A stretch of 64,000 nucleotides of DNA from Homarus americanus (Eukaryota > Arthropoda > Malacostraca > Decapoda > Nephropidae). The notes beneath the pieces are model-generated. The model was not told where the DNA came from and did not search any database. It saw only the letters and a list, made by a program, of their open reading frames with translations. Both the position numbers and the translations under genes were made by a program. This document shows positions 1 through 12,189 of the stretch, piece by piece. Location: NCBI RefSeq assembly GCF_018991925.1, contig NW_024748870.1, forward strand, positions 2,153,834 through 2,217,833. Direction: 5' to 3'. The first letter of the stretch is position 1, and every line of letters begins with the position of its first letter.

Positions 1-345
1 GGGGAGAGGTGTGGGTGGAGGAGAGGTGTGTGAGTGGAGGGAGGTGTAGTAGGTGGAGGAGGAGGTGTAGTAGGTGGAGGGAGGTGTGGCAGGTGGAGGA
101 GGTGAGGGTGTGGCAGGTGGAGTGTAGTAGGTGGAGGAGGAGGTGTAGTAGGTGGGAGGTGTAGCAGGTGGAGAGGAGGTGTAGTAGGTGGAGGAGGAGG
201 TGTAGAATGGAGGAAGAGGTGTAGTAGGTGGAGGAGGAGGTGTAGCAGGTGGAGGAAGAGGTGTAGTAGGTGGAGGAGGTGTAGTGGGTGGAGGAGGAGG
301 TGGAGCAAGTAGAGGAGGAGGTGTAGCAAGTGGAGGAGGAGGTGG
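1..345. repeat. purine-rich minisatellite GGTGTAGTAGGTGGAGGAGGA
   Basis: Degenerate tandem copies of a roughly 21 bp G/A-rich unit (GGTGTAGTAGGTGGAGGAGG with AGCAGG variants) run from the window edge to about 345. No coding frame is supported here. If the minus-strand gene of 504-4662 continues leftward, this array lies in or beyond its next intron. Confidence 0.85.
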
Positions 346-503
346 GCAGGTCTAAGACTCCAGAATTCAATTGATTGATATAGTTATGTCCGTGCATTCT
401 CCTCTCATCCCTCCCTTCCCCTCTCTTCCCTCTCCTCCTCCTTCCTCCTCTCCTCCCCTCTCTCTCCCTCTCCCGACTTCTGGTAAACAGCTAAGCCTCT
501 CAC

Positions 504-649
504 CCTCTACCCTGCCTGGGCGTTGTGGCCTCGCTCTCGACCTCTCGTGGTGATGGCCTCCCCTCTCCTCGGCCTCGATCTCGTTGGCCTCTTCGTCCTC
601 GGTAGACACGACCGCCTTGTCAGTCTGTATCCTGACCTCGAGATGCAGT
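504..649 (-). CDS. probable second coding exon of the unknown gene starting at 4662
   Basis: On the minus strand a pyrimidine tract ending in CCACCAG (acceptor before 649) opens a 146 bp frame running to a possible donor GTGAGA after 504. The frame begins LHLEVRIQTDKAVVSTEDEE and is rich in Glu and Arg, with codons that mostly end in G or C. It needs one base from the previous exon to complete its first codon, and the exon ending at 3107 leaves exactly two, so the phases agree. The right end is uncertain: the frame stays open to 367, and GTAGAG is another possible donor. Family not recognised. The join is inference from phase and splice consensus. Confidence 0.45.
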
Positions 650-671
650 CTGGTGGGGAGAGATGGGTCAG

Positions 672-673
<2 letters not shown>

Positions 674-715
<42 letters not shown>
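674..715. repeat. (GT)n microsatellite
   Basis: About 21 GT units just upstream, in minus-strand sense, of the acceptor of the exon at 504-649. Frames that read Cys-Val repeats here are artefacts. Confidence 0.95.
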
Positions 716-718
<3 letters not shown>

Positions 719-1318
719 TGGTTCTGTGTCTGTCTGCCTGGTCCCGTGTTTCTCTTGTCCGTGTTCTTTGGTCCGTGTCAGTGTTTCCTACGAACGTTTA
801 ACATCTTGGTTATGCCGACACCAAAATAAAAAAAAATCCAATTTGACACGTACAGCCATATAGTTTTCTTCAATTTTTATCTATTTTTTTAAAGAATATT
901 TCACAACAAATAACTTAACTTAAAATCAAAACAAAAACAGACTTAAGTAGATATGTGTGGAATAAACTTGTAAAAAAAAAATTCACATAAGATTATAGTT
1001 TCTCATTTGACTGAACCTGTTATGAGCTGGGCAGTGTCTTAGGTAAACACAATGTATATCGTTCGTTGTTTAACTTACAAACTTTTTTTCTTCTTCTTTC
1101 GTTACTCTCTGTCAAAGTTATCATCCGTATTTGTCTTCTTTAGTATTGAAGGGTTGGGTTGAGTTTCGGTTGGGTTGGGTTAGGTTGGGATGGATTATTC
1201 GGTTAACCTCGATTAAACTTGGTTGGGTTTAGTTCTGGGTTAAGTTACAAGGAAGATGAGTCAATGTTTGTAATAGATAGAGTAAATAAACTCCCAGCAG
1301 TCGCTCAACACCCCAAGT

Positions 1319-2535
1319 CAGTGGCGGCTCGTGCATAGGGCTGCAGAGCTGCAGTCCCCCCAGACACTCACTGCCAGGCGTATGATTCCTTTACAGAGAC
1401 AGCTGAATAATACACTACCAACAAATATATCATTTTATATGTTATTTAATTATTTTCAATACGTTGCTAAGTGAATTTTCATTAAAATCAAACCAAAATT
1501 TAATTTACTTTCATAGTTGCTGTCAATGCTGTACGATTCATGTCTGTTATTAATTGGCGCCGCCGCCGCCGCACAATGAGCTGCACTTGAAGCAGCTCAG
1601 TCTCGTACAACGTGTGGACGGTGTGGTTAAATCGTGCTTTCTTTAATTACCCTTTGACGATGGAAAATCGAGTGAAGTATTTGCAAAACATCAACTTTTC
1701 CCAGCTGACATTAAATGAAAAGACTGAAATCAAAGCAAGATGAAGACCTACACCAGTTTTATCCATTCAACAGAACAGTACAAGCAGGAACAAAGAATAT
1801 ACACGCCAGTTTAACATGAGTGTTTATCAGAAATGTGAATGGCTCTGTGGTTGTGACGAGGCAAATACTTTATTCTGCTTTCCATGCTTATTGTTTGGTG
1901 GGGACTCGGCATGGACGAAAAGTGGTGTGACTGACTTGAGGCATTTGCCACAGAAAATAGTGAAACATGAGCAGTCAGCCAAACATATGAATAACATGAT
2001 TAATTTATCGTTGCTTGAAAAAGACAAATTGAGAACTGAACTTACTGTACTGTACACAAGAGAAGATTTGTGTAAATCAGAAAGTCTCATAGACTTGTTG
2101 GAGATGATGAATGACAATAATCTACAGTCAACATTTTCAGACACTGTCAAGTTGCTGAAAATTTTAATAACTCCAATGACAACGGCAGAAGCAGAAAGGT
2201 GCTTTTCAACTTTGAAGAGAATTAAAACTTTTTTGCGCAGTACCATGGTGAATGACAGACTGTCTGCTTTAGCAGTGATATCCATTGAAAATAAAATGAT
2301 AACAGAAATAAAGGATTTTAATGAAATAGTAATAAACAATTTTGCTACATCGAAGAGCAGACACGCGGACTTTATTTTCAATTAATACTGGTCCATCACC
2401 ACCAACACTACTACCATGCCCTGGGAATTCGTGGACATCAACTACAACTCATACCTGAGGTAGGTCAAATTTGTGTATCCTACTGTTGTGTGAGGCTTGC
2501 AGTCCCTCCATTTTATTTTTCACGAGCCGCCACTG
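1319..2535 (+). mobile_element. hAT transposon, internally deleted copy 1
   Basis: The element begins CAGTGGCGGCTCGTG and ends with the exact reverse complement CACGAGCCGCCACTG, a perfect 15 bp terminal inverted repeat. It is flanked by a perfect 8 bp target duplication CCCCAAGT (1311-1318 and 2536-2543). An 8 bp duplication is the hAT signature. At about 1.2 kb it is far shorter than an autonomous hAT element and has lost the middle of its transposase. It lies in the proposed intron 650-3106 of the minus-strand gene. A second copy lies at 23941-25183. Confidence 0.95.
1660..2385 (+). pseudogene. hAT transposase remnant (TTF-type finger plus C-terminal dimerisation region)
   Basis: The likely original start is the ATG at 1660 (MENRVKYLQN...). 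A TGA at 1741-1743 breaks the frame; copy 2 has an Arg codon (AGG context) at that place. The frame resumes at 1816 with a Cys-rich TTF/ZMYM-like finger (CEWLCGCDEANTLFCFPCLL). After an internal deletion near 2010 it continues into the hAT C-terminal dimerisation motif (TTAEAERCFSTLKRIKTFLR, about 2199-2258) and stops at 2385. DUF4371 and most of the DDE catalytic region are missing, so it cannot encode active transposase. Confidence 0.85.
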
Positions 2536-2969
2536 CCCCAAGTTATAAACGACAGAACAATGAAAACAAAAGACAATCGTGTTATGTTTCTACGAACGTT
2601 ATTGATGGAGTTGTCTGGTAATTAACTCGTGAGGACAAAAGGTGATTCGTTGATTATTTCTTTTTATCCATTAACAAAGATTAAAACCACCATTAATTAT
2701 TACGCTTATATGCTAGGACGAAAGACATTAATAGGGGTTGAATTAATCTCGTGGATACAATAAATGTTTATATGGTATCGGATTCGTTGTTATCGATTCT
2801 CTTTTGTTCTTTCATTTGTCCTGTAGTAGGGTTGGGTATTCTGGGCAGTGATGATGTACACTATTTTATTTGCGTCTATGTGCCCCGTGTACACCAACTA
2901 GTATATGCACATAGTCATATAATGTTACAGGTCACCCTTAATTATTTTACACACACACACACACACATT

Positions 2970-3085
2970 AAGTTGGGTTAAACTGTAGCGTTAGATTTGG
3001 TTAAAGTAGCGGTAGGTTAATTTAGGTTAAGTTAGCGTTAGATTAGGTTTGGTTTGGTTTGGTTAGGTTAGGTTTGGTTAGGTGC
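2970..3085. repeat. degenerate TTAGG-type repeat
   Basis: Runs of GGTTAGGTTAGG and variants (GGTTTGGTTTGG, AGGTTAAGTTAGCG) lie just inside the proposed intron next to the splice donor at 3106. A shorter, weaker tract (GGGTTGGGTTAGGTTGGG) is at about 1150-1250. Confidence 0.7.
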
Positions 3086-3106
3086 AACAAGAACTCACGC
3101 ACTTAC

Positions 3107-4662
3107 TTCTTCCCCTTCCACGTCTTGCTAAGAGGAGTGTACGTGTTGGCGTCGTTGATAATCGTACGCAAGAGTCCCCCGCGCGTCGGCATAAACAAAC
3201 TCTCGTCGTGATCAGCACTATCGTCGTACCTCTCATGATCGTTCGTACGGTTATGGTGGTTAGTATCGACGATGTATTTACTATGGTTTACTTCATGGTC
3301 CAGATCACTTGCCACGGGACTAATTTCAGACATAATTGTTGGTATGTCTTTCTTTTTCACTTTTCTAACTACATTCGAGGTTAATTTAGGTTCAGTCTTG
3401 GATTTGGTTTTCTTTTTCGTGTGGGTCTGTACTTGTGTAGTTTTGGTTGACGGTGATGGCGTCTCGTGCTTTTTATTTTTATTCTTCTTCGATTTGTTTT
3501 GTTTCTTCTTTGTGGTGTTTGAGGGAGGATGGTGAGTCACTATGCTCTCCTCCTCTTCGCCCGACACCATTACACTCTGGTCACTGTCCGGCTGAGCGTT
3601 CACGACGATGTTCAACTGGATCTTCTTCTTGTTGGCACTGCTGACTCGCTTCCTGTTGGCGGAGTGTATTCGTTGCTTCAGGACGCTCCGGGTCTTCTTG
3701 ATGATGTCCTTCTCCGACTCGCTGAATTTCTGGAGGGTGTTTTCCACTCCCAGGTCCGGCTCTCCTTGTGACGACCTGGAGGAGCGTCTCGATAATGGGG
3801 GTCTTCGAGGTTTGGTAAACATTTTGCTGAAGGGAATGAAGCCGAAGCCATTTTTGGTCTTGTATCCTCGAGGTATGTGGTCCTCCTGAGTTTCGGATGC
3901 GTTGTCTTCTTCGTCTGCCTCGTCGTCTGCTTCCTGTAGATACGGATCTTCGTTTTCTTCAGGAGAAATAAATGGAGCTTTTTGGATGATTAGACCGTCG
4001 TAACGCTCCAGGTGTTGCTTACTGTTACCTGTGTGGTGTGGCCAGGCGCTGTGTTTGTTGGCTCCTGTCGAGTAGAAATCTGGAGAAGAGGCTGACCGGA
4101 TCACCTTGGTGGAGCTCCTGCTGCTGTCGTTGTCTGCGCCTGTCCCCTGAGGCTTAAGCTCGCGTTCATCGGTGGTGGCAGACGAAGGTGTTGTCTCCTG
4201 TTCCAGGCTGTGAGTCCTTGAAGGCTGAGGTTTAGTGGTGCGGGCAGGAACAGCCTCGTCCTCGGCGGGGACCAGCGAAGACACCGGCGTGACGCAGCTC
4301 TTAGGTCTGACTTGGTTTCTTCGTCTGACTGGTTTTGCTGAAGTCTCGTCGACCTCTGCTCTCGGGTCGGGTGCTGGAGGACCCGACCAAGCCACACGTC
4401 GAGCCCTTACCACCATGGCTGTGGTGGGGGAAGAGGGGGAGGAAGAGGGGGACGAGGGACGGGGCTCTCTTGTGGCTCCTGCAGGCCTGTCATTACCACG
4501 TCCCGCCTCCCACCTGTCCTCGGAGGCTGCCCGCACCACCCGCCGCTCACCACCCCTATGCACCTCCCCTGCCACGGGCGTCACCTCCACCGTGTGACGT
4601 CGTAGTAGGGGCGGGGGTGGCCTCCTACTGCCCCCGGTGCTTCCCACTTCATCCGACTCCAT
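3107..4662 (-). CDS. unknown basic, low-complexity protein; first coding exon (518 complete codons)
   Basis: An open minus-strand frame. The first ATG with good context (AGGATGG) is at 4662. The frame is also open upstream, but only from a TTG. The product is Ser/Pro/Arg/Lys-rich and mostly disordered. The first third is Pro/Arg-rich with RRPPPPLLRRH; the middle has an acidic stretch (EENEDPYLQEADDEADEED) followed by a conserved-looking NGFGFIPFSKMFTKP and a charged, possibly helical segment (SESEKDIIKKTRSVLKQRI). The final third is Lys-rich (KKKQNKSKKNKNKKH). The frame meets TAA only inside a strong donor, GAA|GTAAGT, at 3106, so the exon probably splices onward, phase-matched to 504-649. 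I do not recognise the family. A low-complexity shadow frame on the other strand is rejected. Confidence 0.6.
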
Positions 4663-5288
4663 CCTGCTGGCGAGGAGACACAAAGCTAGCGATTATTGAC
4701 ACCAGGAGTTGGATAAAGAAGTTTAGTGGAACAACAACACGTGGAAAATATTATTGTTCTTCCTCACACTAGACAAGACCTTCCTACTGGAGTGAAGTGC
4801 TGGTCGCTGCTCTACCATATCCTTGTGCCCAGTTACCTCCTAAAAGAAAATGAAAACACTGACAGACAAACCCCTGATCATTAATTATTATGTCGCTTCT
4901 GACTAGTGCTTGTTTCTCGGTATTACTTTGAAGAAAACGATACCCTCTCCCACACACACACACACCTCTATCAATCGTGCTCTTAGACCTATGGGTAATG
5001 GTGGATCAATGCGGACTCGTCACCTTCTTCTCTTGGTAAGGAGTCTACCTACCTTGGTGAGGAGTCTACCTACCCTGGTGAGGAGTCTACCTACCTTGGT
5101 GAGGAGGAGGATTCGAGAAGTGTGTGTGTGTGTGTTTAGGACCGACAGCTTATTAAGGACACTGAAAACAAATCATCCAGTACCGAAGGAGACAGTATGG
5201 CCGGCACTACACTCGACCACCTTCACTTCCTCAACTGTAAATGTATCTAAGACAGACACTCACAGCTGGGTAGACTAGAGGCACCCCC

Positions 5289-5349
5289 GGGCTCGAACCA
5301 GAGTCAATGTAAACCACTCAATACATATTATCCACTCGGCCACTGCATC
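5289..5349 (-). other. tRNA-like fragment, possible SINE head
   Basis: On the minus strand TGGCCGAGTGG (5332-5342) matches a tRNA A box of the Leu/Ser type, and GGTTCGAGCCC (5289-5299) matches a B box at roughly normal spacing. The sequences where the acceptor stem should pair do not match, so this is not a working tRNA gene. A tRNA-derived SINE or a decayed tRNA pseudogene are both possible. Confidence 0.35.
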
Positions 5350-5516
5350 TTGTATTTTACCTTCAGTAGAGTTATATTCTCTTTTAATGATAGACGGTGT
5401 GTAACTAAACATCTTCACGGTGTATATTCATGTATAATTATATATATATATATCACTAATATAACAGGGAAGAAGTGAGTTACGGGTGATCATAAGGAGA
5501 GACACAGAATGAATCA

Positions 5517-5617
<101 letters not shown>

Positions 5618-6092
5618 AATGACTCAGAATAGATTTTTTTTGACACTTACGAGAAATATTACACAAAATATTAACCCACCCCACCAGTATATCTCTATAA
5701 CTTCAACACCACTTTAAGACACTAATACCTGTTTGAAATCCCTCATTTGCATAATTAATCCCGTACAGGTAAATTAGAATTCTTTTCATGAGCAGGTGTG
5801 TGCATGAGGTCTACAGGTGTGAGGTTATTAGTATTACCTAGTGAATGTTTTCTGTTATTAGGTATTATTCTTAATGATCTGTCCAGTCGTCTCATTAATT
5901 ACGAGTCTCAGGTGAGTAAGGGCGTAAGCACGGTGTCAGGTTCAGGCTGTTTGGTGTACAGGTAGGTTTTTTAACATCGTCAGGTGATGTAGGGGGTAGG
6001 GGGGTGTAGGGTAGTGGGTGAACACTTTGAAGGATATTGGAGACATAATACAACCTGACAGCACTAATTATGTGGTGGTGGGTGCCTGAGTT

Positions 6093-6097
<5 letters not shown>

Positions 6098-6150
<53 letters not shown>
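6098..6150. repeat. (AC)n microsatellite
   Basis: About 26 AC units. A second AC tract of about 22 units is at 6823-6864. Confidence 0.95.
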
Positions 6151-6152
<2 letters not shown>

Positions 6153-6822
6153 CCATTAATCACTACTCTTATGAGTCATCCCACACGTTTAAACTTCAAT
6201 AACACAACTAATACTTAGTTACTGAGATCATTAACTTTACTCACTTAGAAATCACCTTCATTCTAGTTCACAAGTTCTTCATCTGTTCAATTCAATTCAG
6301 TTTTACGATTCTTTATATGTGAGTCCAAGTCTTGTTCCTAGTGTTGTTATTGCTGTGTTGTTCTTGTTCTTCCTATTGTTGATGTTGTTCCACCTCTTGT
6401 TGTTGTTCTTCCTCTTGTTGTTGTTCTTATTCTTTTTCTTCTAATTCTTCTTCGTGTTAACTTTAGTCTCCCGTATCCCAGCCCAAAACAATAGCGCCTC
6501 CTATGGGGTCTAAGAAACCATTAAAAACGTACTGAATTTCAACTATTTCTTTCATTTTCTTGCGATGATTTGTGGCCACATTTTGCACTTCATTGTCCAG
6601 AATTGATTACCGTCGGCCTCATGGTGGTGGTGATAGTGGTGATGATGGTGAGTAACGCAGGATTCACAACACAGGTGGACGATAATGCGTCACTTTTACT
6701 CACTGTGGTATAAAGTTGTTTTCAAAGCTACGCAAAAATCTGGGGTGTTGTGAACTAAGAGATACGCCGTGGTTATGACCCAACTATCCACTAGACGTCG
6801 TGGTTGTGAGCCAGTCAGCCAG

Positions 6823-6867
<45 letters not shown>

Positions 6868-7559
6868 ACCCAGGGGAGCGAGAGTGAGTCATGCAGACAC
6901 ACACGGACACACACCCACACTGGCTACACTGTGCCTATCGACTGACTGACTGACCGAAACCTTGCATGACTTCCTTCACTGACTTTGTTGTGTGTGTGTG
7001 GGGGGGTTGTACCTAGGTAAAGGGGGGAGGCGAGCACAAAGGTAAAGGGTAGTTCAAGGGGAGATGGGGGAAACGCATAATAAGGGAGGGGAAAGGGGGA
7101 AGCACACTAAGGGAGAAAGAAAACAAAGACGAAAACCAAAAAGGGAGATTCTAGGAAGCTTAAGCAGATAATGACTAATAAAAGAGATAAAACGAGAAGA
7201 AGAAAACGGGAGTTAGATCAGGGAGAGATTGGGTAAGGGAGGACATGACATAAATAAGCAAAGGAGATAAAAACGACCACAGGAATAAAACCACCTCACA
7301 AAACTTCTAGGAGTGAGGGAAAGAGAGGGAGTGAGAGGAAAGAGAGGGATGAGAGGGGAAAGCAGTGAGGGCACGTCGGCGGTGTTGGTGAGGGAGATAG
7401 GGGACGGACGTGGGGGTGAGGGATTACGTGGGGAGCCTTTTATAGGGGTGAGGGAGGGAAGGGGGGAGGGGTGTCCAGTGAGGGATGAGGGAGGAGTTCA
7501 GTTAGTTAAGTTTAACAAATTTATTAACAAAGCTTGTAGTACAGTTTGCCTATTGTGAG

Positions 7560-10258
7560 TAATTCAGTCAGGTCTTGACACTGAGGGTGGTATCACTTCT
7601 CAATGCCACGCAGGACAGGTTCATACACAAAGAAATGCATCATATTCATTAACAGCTATATATGTATATCGGTCAGATTCATGTTGGTAATGTCACTGTT
7701 TACTGCCATGCAGGACAGAGGTTCGTAAACAAAGAAAGAAAGAAATGCATCATATTCATTAGCAGTATATATACAGTAGGTCAGTGGTTCACATACATTG
7801 GAGTCATATTCTAATTGAAGACTAATCAGTGTGGGCTAGCAAATTTGGGATAAACAGCAAGAATGTCCTCAAGCACCCCCGATTCAATGAAGTAATTGCA
7901 AAGTTCACGATACAATAAGTCAGGTGGCCTGAAGTCTCTAACAGTGTCACATTCAATAATATAGTGTTCAAGGTTCATTACAAAGTTTACATGCTGAGTG
8001 TTCCGGTATGGGTACAGCGTTACTAACTTGCCAGATGTGTCTGTATCCTAGCCTAATTCTGGCCACGACTACATCACATTGTCTGGTTCTGTCCTTATGC
8101 TGGCCATACCGGTACCTCTTGTCACAAAATTTGTCATATTTACTAATGCTACAACTGTCAGGTCTCTCTGCATTTCTCACTTCTTCTAGATCAGAGTTCA
8201 TGATTCTGACTTGATTGTTTTTAATTACAGCATTGGACAGGTCAGGGTCACGGTCAACATTTTCTTTCTTACATGCCTCATTGGCCAGTCTATCAGCACG
8301 GTCATGATACCTGATTCCAACATGGGACGGAATCCACACAAATTCGATACGAAAGTTGTTCTCATTGGCAGTTATCACATTCCTTTTAATATCACATACA
8401 ACTTTAGACATAGAGCCTGACGGGTTGTTCATTGATTTCAAAGCACTTTGAGAGTCACAGAATATCACCCCACCTCCATTTTCTTTAAGGTAGTCTGTGG
8501 CTAAGTAGATTCCAGTTAGTTCAGTTTGTGTTGTGCTGGCCCAGTTGTTCAGCCTTTGCTTGTTTGACACTATCATTTCTTTTTCTTTATATATTACAAT
8601 TGCACAGCCTGTTCTACCATCGGTAAAAGCATAACATTCACTTGATTTAATACTCTCTATGTGTCTGTTAATAGTTTCTAGTGTGACACATCTCACCACA
8701 TCGGTGTTTAACATTTGCTTACTACCAACAGGAGTGTAATTAATAGGAACTGATATATCCAGCCAAGGAGGAATGGCATTAATGGGTTCGTCTGGGGTGA
8801 TTGGGACATTCAGTTTCAAGAAATCTGCAACACTTTTATGAAGCCACGCCCCAAAGAGAGTCTTTTGTGGAAGGTTAGCGAGATGGTCGGGATTACTTAG
8901 ATAGAACATCAACTCAGTTTGAGCTGTAGTTTAGGGACCATTGTTCTTCAAAACTTTGACACAAAACATGGTATTAAGTAGAGCTATCCTCTCAGATAGA
9001 GAGGGCAGTCCGAGCTCTTTCCTCATGTTTACAATTCTGGTTGATTTTGGGCAACCTAGAATTATGCATATGGCTTCATTTTGCACTACCTCAAGGCTGT
9101 TGAGTTGTTTAGGCGGAATAGTCACAAGATGGAGAGCATGATAGTCAACTACAGAACGAATGAAGTGAAGATAGAAAGTACGAGCATAGGTGATGTTAAT
9201 TCCATAGCCCTTGCCAACAAGGGTTCTGAGGGGTTTAATGCGCTGCATTAGTTTGTCACGAAGGTTGCTGACAAAGTTTGCATCATTCACACAAATTCCA
9301 AGATATTTATAGGAGCTACATAGTTCCAAGGGCATGCTGTTAATGTTAAAGACAAGAGGCAGAGGGTGAGCAGGACGAGGATTGAGGACCCTCGTCTTGT
9401 CAACAGATATTATGAGACCACATTCCACAGTCCTCCGAGCAAATACATCCAGCAAGGCTTGGAGCCTGAATTTGGTCTGTGTCATAATGCAGATATCATC
9501 AGCATAGCATATTACGGCTTCGTTTGGCTGAACTGGAATGTCAGCAATAAGCTTGTGCATCAGAATATTAAAGAGCATAGGACTTAACACTCCTCCCTGA
9601 GGCGTGCCAAACTCAAATGATCTCATTCTGGCACTTTTAACTCCCTTAAACAGAACACTGGCATACCTGTTGGACAGATAACCCTTTATCCATGTCAGGA
9701 GGTTACCTTGGATGCCAAAATTAGCTAGTTGCTCAAGTATAATGTCTCTCTTAGCTACATCAAAGGCTGATTTAAGGTCTATGAAGGCTGTTTGTGTCTT
9801 ATCTTTTGAGTGAACAAGATATTCTGCAAAGCTTGTCTGTGTGCTGCGCCCGGGCATGAACCCATACAGATTAGGGGCGAGTTTGTCTTTGAGTTGAAAC
9901 ATGAGACGGTTTAGAACAACTCTTTCAAGGACTTTACACATACAGGATGTAAGTGAAATTGGCCTGAAGTTTGGAGAGTTAGCTTTAGGGATTGGTACTA
10001 TGTTTCCATGAGTCCATGTCTTAGGCAGAATACCCTGTGTGAGGCTTATTTGATACAGGTCAAGCAGTGGATGGTTAGGGACCTCATTCAGCAATCTCAG
10101 GGGGTTATAGGTTATGCCATTCTCACCAGGGGAGGATGACTCACCTTTCATTAGTGCTGTTGTTAGTTCGTGGTGCGTTATAGGAAACTGGTCGGTAAGG
10201 TCTGGTGAGGAACAGGCTATTTCAATATTGAAACCCCTATTAATGTGTGTGGTTTTCA
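7560..10258 (-). mobile_element. 5'-truncated non-LTR retrotransposon with RT and RNase H (I/jockey-like)
   Basis: Reverse transcriptase and RNase H frames read leftward. The reading frame can be followed rightward only to about 10257, where it breaks into a G/A-rich simple repeat; this is the usual 5' truncation of target-primed insertion. No endonuclease or gag-like ORF is present. The 3' UTR contains a diverged direct duplication (about 7597-7690 and 7707-7785, sharing AAATGCATCATATTCATTA). The exact 3' end and target duplication are not clear. Confidence 0.85.
7826..10257 (-). pseudogene. reverse transcriptase-RNase H polyprotein, broken
   Basis: The RT part holds motif A (FIDLKSAFDVAKRD), GTPQGGVLSPMLFN and the catalytic YADD (YADDICIM). 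The RNase H part keeps the acidic quartet: YAFTDG, TQTELTGIYLA, IFCDSQSAL and HVGIRYHDRADRLANEA. Two lesions are visible: an in-frame TAA at 8933-8931, between RT and RNase H, and a one-base frameshift near 7970. That shift separates the CxxC of a C-terminal zinc-knuckle-like motif from its downstream HxxxxxC; the shifted frame ends at TGA 7826. RNase H places it among I-, R1- or LOA-type lineages; the exact clade cannot be set by eye. Confidence 0.85.
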
Positions 10259-10693
10259 GTGGGGGGAAAAGTGTGGAAGGTAGAAGGGAGAGTGTACAGG
10301 TTGATGAAAGAGAGTGGAGGGAGGGAGGGAGAGAGATACAGTTGAGAGGTGAGAGATGAGTGAGGAGCGGCTGTAAAGGATGAGTGACGGGTGAGGGAGA
10401 GGGGACTGAGTGAGGGAGAGGGGACTGAGTGAGGGAGAGGGGACGAAGTGAGGGAAGGAGACGGGGTAAGGGAAGGCAAAGAATACCCGGTGAAAAGGAA
10501 GACTGAGTTATTTACAGTGACTCAGGGAGGGGAGGGAGGGGAGATTCACCCCCCCCCCCACCCCTACACTCCAGTACCCCAACCACTCTTACCCATCAGG
10601 AGTAAGAGGGAGGGGAAGGTGGAAAACGGTTATAGCCATCCCTCTCCCCCCCTTCTCTGTCCACTGTATTAAAACACAGATAATCAATAGACA

Positions 10694-10759
<66 letters not shown>

Positions 10760-11108
10760 GGTGAACATTACGTCTTCACCTGTCCACGGAGCTACAAGTC
10801 AGTTAATTATCCAGGTACAGGTACAAGGGTCAGGCCGGGTTAGTGTTTGTCTACCAATACCAGATTCTAACCTAACTTAACCTCATTTAATCTGACATAA
10901 CCTAATCTCACCTAAGCTGACCTCATACACGTGTGTCCAGTTTCGTATCTCTGCGTAGTTAGGATAATCTGGCAAGACGAGGTGAGTTATTCTCATTATA
11001 CCGGTAATTATCCAGGTAATTATCTAGATTTACATTGACGTTTTAGTTATCCACGAGGCTGACGCTGCGTGCTAGATACCTGAGGTTCTGGTGTGTGTGT
11101 GTGTTGAT

Positions 11109-11147
<39 letters not shown>

Positions 11148-11189
11148 CCGTGAACTGTCCCATTCAGAAGCACACAATAACCGCGACTT

Positions 11190-11201
11190 CAAGATGGCGG
11201 C
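11190..11201 (+). promoter_or_regulatory. TISU-like / YY1-like motif CAAGATGGCGGC
   Basis: The 12 bases match the TISU consensus SAASATGGCGGC exactly. The ATG opens only a short frame (MAATITPNKR..., 16 codons) and no clear donor follows. It may be a YY1-type site, the start of a short first exon, or chance. Confidence 0.3.
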
Positions 11202-11705
11202 TACAATAACGCCAAACAAAAGAGCGTCGTATTTCTTACCTTAAAAACTATATAGTGTTTTTCTTATTCATAAATCCGAAGACAAAAAAAAAATCTTAAG
11301 ACGCCTTGAGAGTTATTTATGGTGGATATCTCCCTTACCTGAAGCTTTTAGAACACAGGTAACTTGATCACCTTCAATTAAAGCACGGAGTTAGTATCCC
11401 CTAACCCAACGTTATCTTCACTACATACGTTCATTTAGCATTATAAAGTAAACATATATTAGTTTATCAATGAGTATGTAGTTTTATTTTCTCCCATTCT
11501 GGTGTTAAATTAATGTATTTAGTTAAGGTAGAATTTAGGTTATTTTAATTTGTTTTTATCTTAAGTCAATAGTTAACGCGGGATGCTGTATTGAGGTTCA
11601 TGAATTCAGGGTTTTATGTAATCCGTTTTTGTGAACCCGGATCCATGGCGTCAGCTGAGAATGTAAACAAAGAAATTAGTGACGTGTGATACTGAAGCCA
11701 TCACT

Positions 11706-11822
11706 AGTACCGCCCCCTTGTATGACGTAGTACCGCCCCCTTGTATGATGTAGTACCGCCTCCTTGTATGACGTAGTACCGTCCCTTGTATGACGTAGTA
11801 CCGCCCCTTGTATGACGAAGTA
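11706..11822. repeat. tandem array of GC-box plus CRE-like units
   Basis: Five copies of a 21-23 bp unit of the form GTACCGCCCCCTTGTATGACGTA. Three copies keep TGACGTA (CRE half-site-like); one has TGATGTA and one TGACGAA. CCGCCCC resembles an Sp/KLF box. A regulatory role is inference; it may be a simple minisatellite. Confidence 0.55.
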
Positions 11823-12189
11823 ATGAGGTAAAAAACGTCAAAATACCTGTAAACTTTTATAATTATGTGAAGTTACCTGAGTTACCTCGCGATAGGACAG
11901 GTGAGTTGATTAAACAAAAATTGTGTAATGAGACAAAATCTCACATGAAGAGGTAAGTTAGGAGTTTATAGTAGTAGAGTATTATAGCGAGAGGAAATGG
12001 TAGCGTGTCTCGAGGGTGTGATGTCAACACTGTATATTAACACAGGCACAGTACAAGTGTAGTATATAAAACACCAATGCGTGTTACAGCTTTATTTTAC
12101 TAGTTCAATAGGGGGGATTAATGGGGGGAGTTCGTACACAAATTATGATAGACTATGGTATTCTCGTATAACCTAACCTCACAATTAGA

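Larger units (their letters stand above)
10259..12189. other. intergenic: simple repeats and short regulatory-looking arrays
   Basis: It holds G/A-rich DNA with a 19 bp repeat (GAGGGAGAGGGGACTGAGT, about 10392-10445), a (GT)n tract at 10698-10756 and (TC)n at about 11108-11143. It also holds a TISU-like start motif (11190-11201) and a CRE/GC-box tandem array (about 11706-11822). No long frame looks coding. Confidence 0.65.

Noticed and set aside
3082..4772. Plus-strand frames opposite the unknown basic protein
   Set aside because: Short, overlapping shadows; the minus frame is far longer and ends in a strong splice donor.
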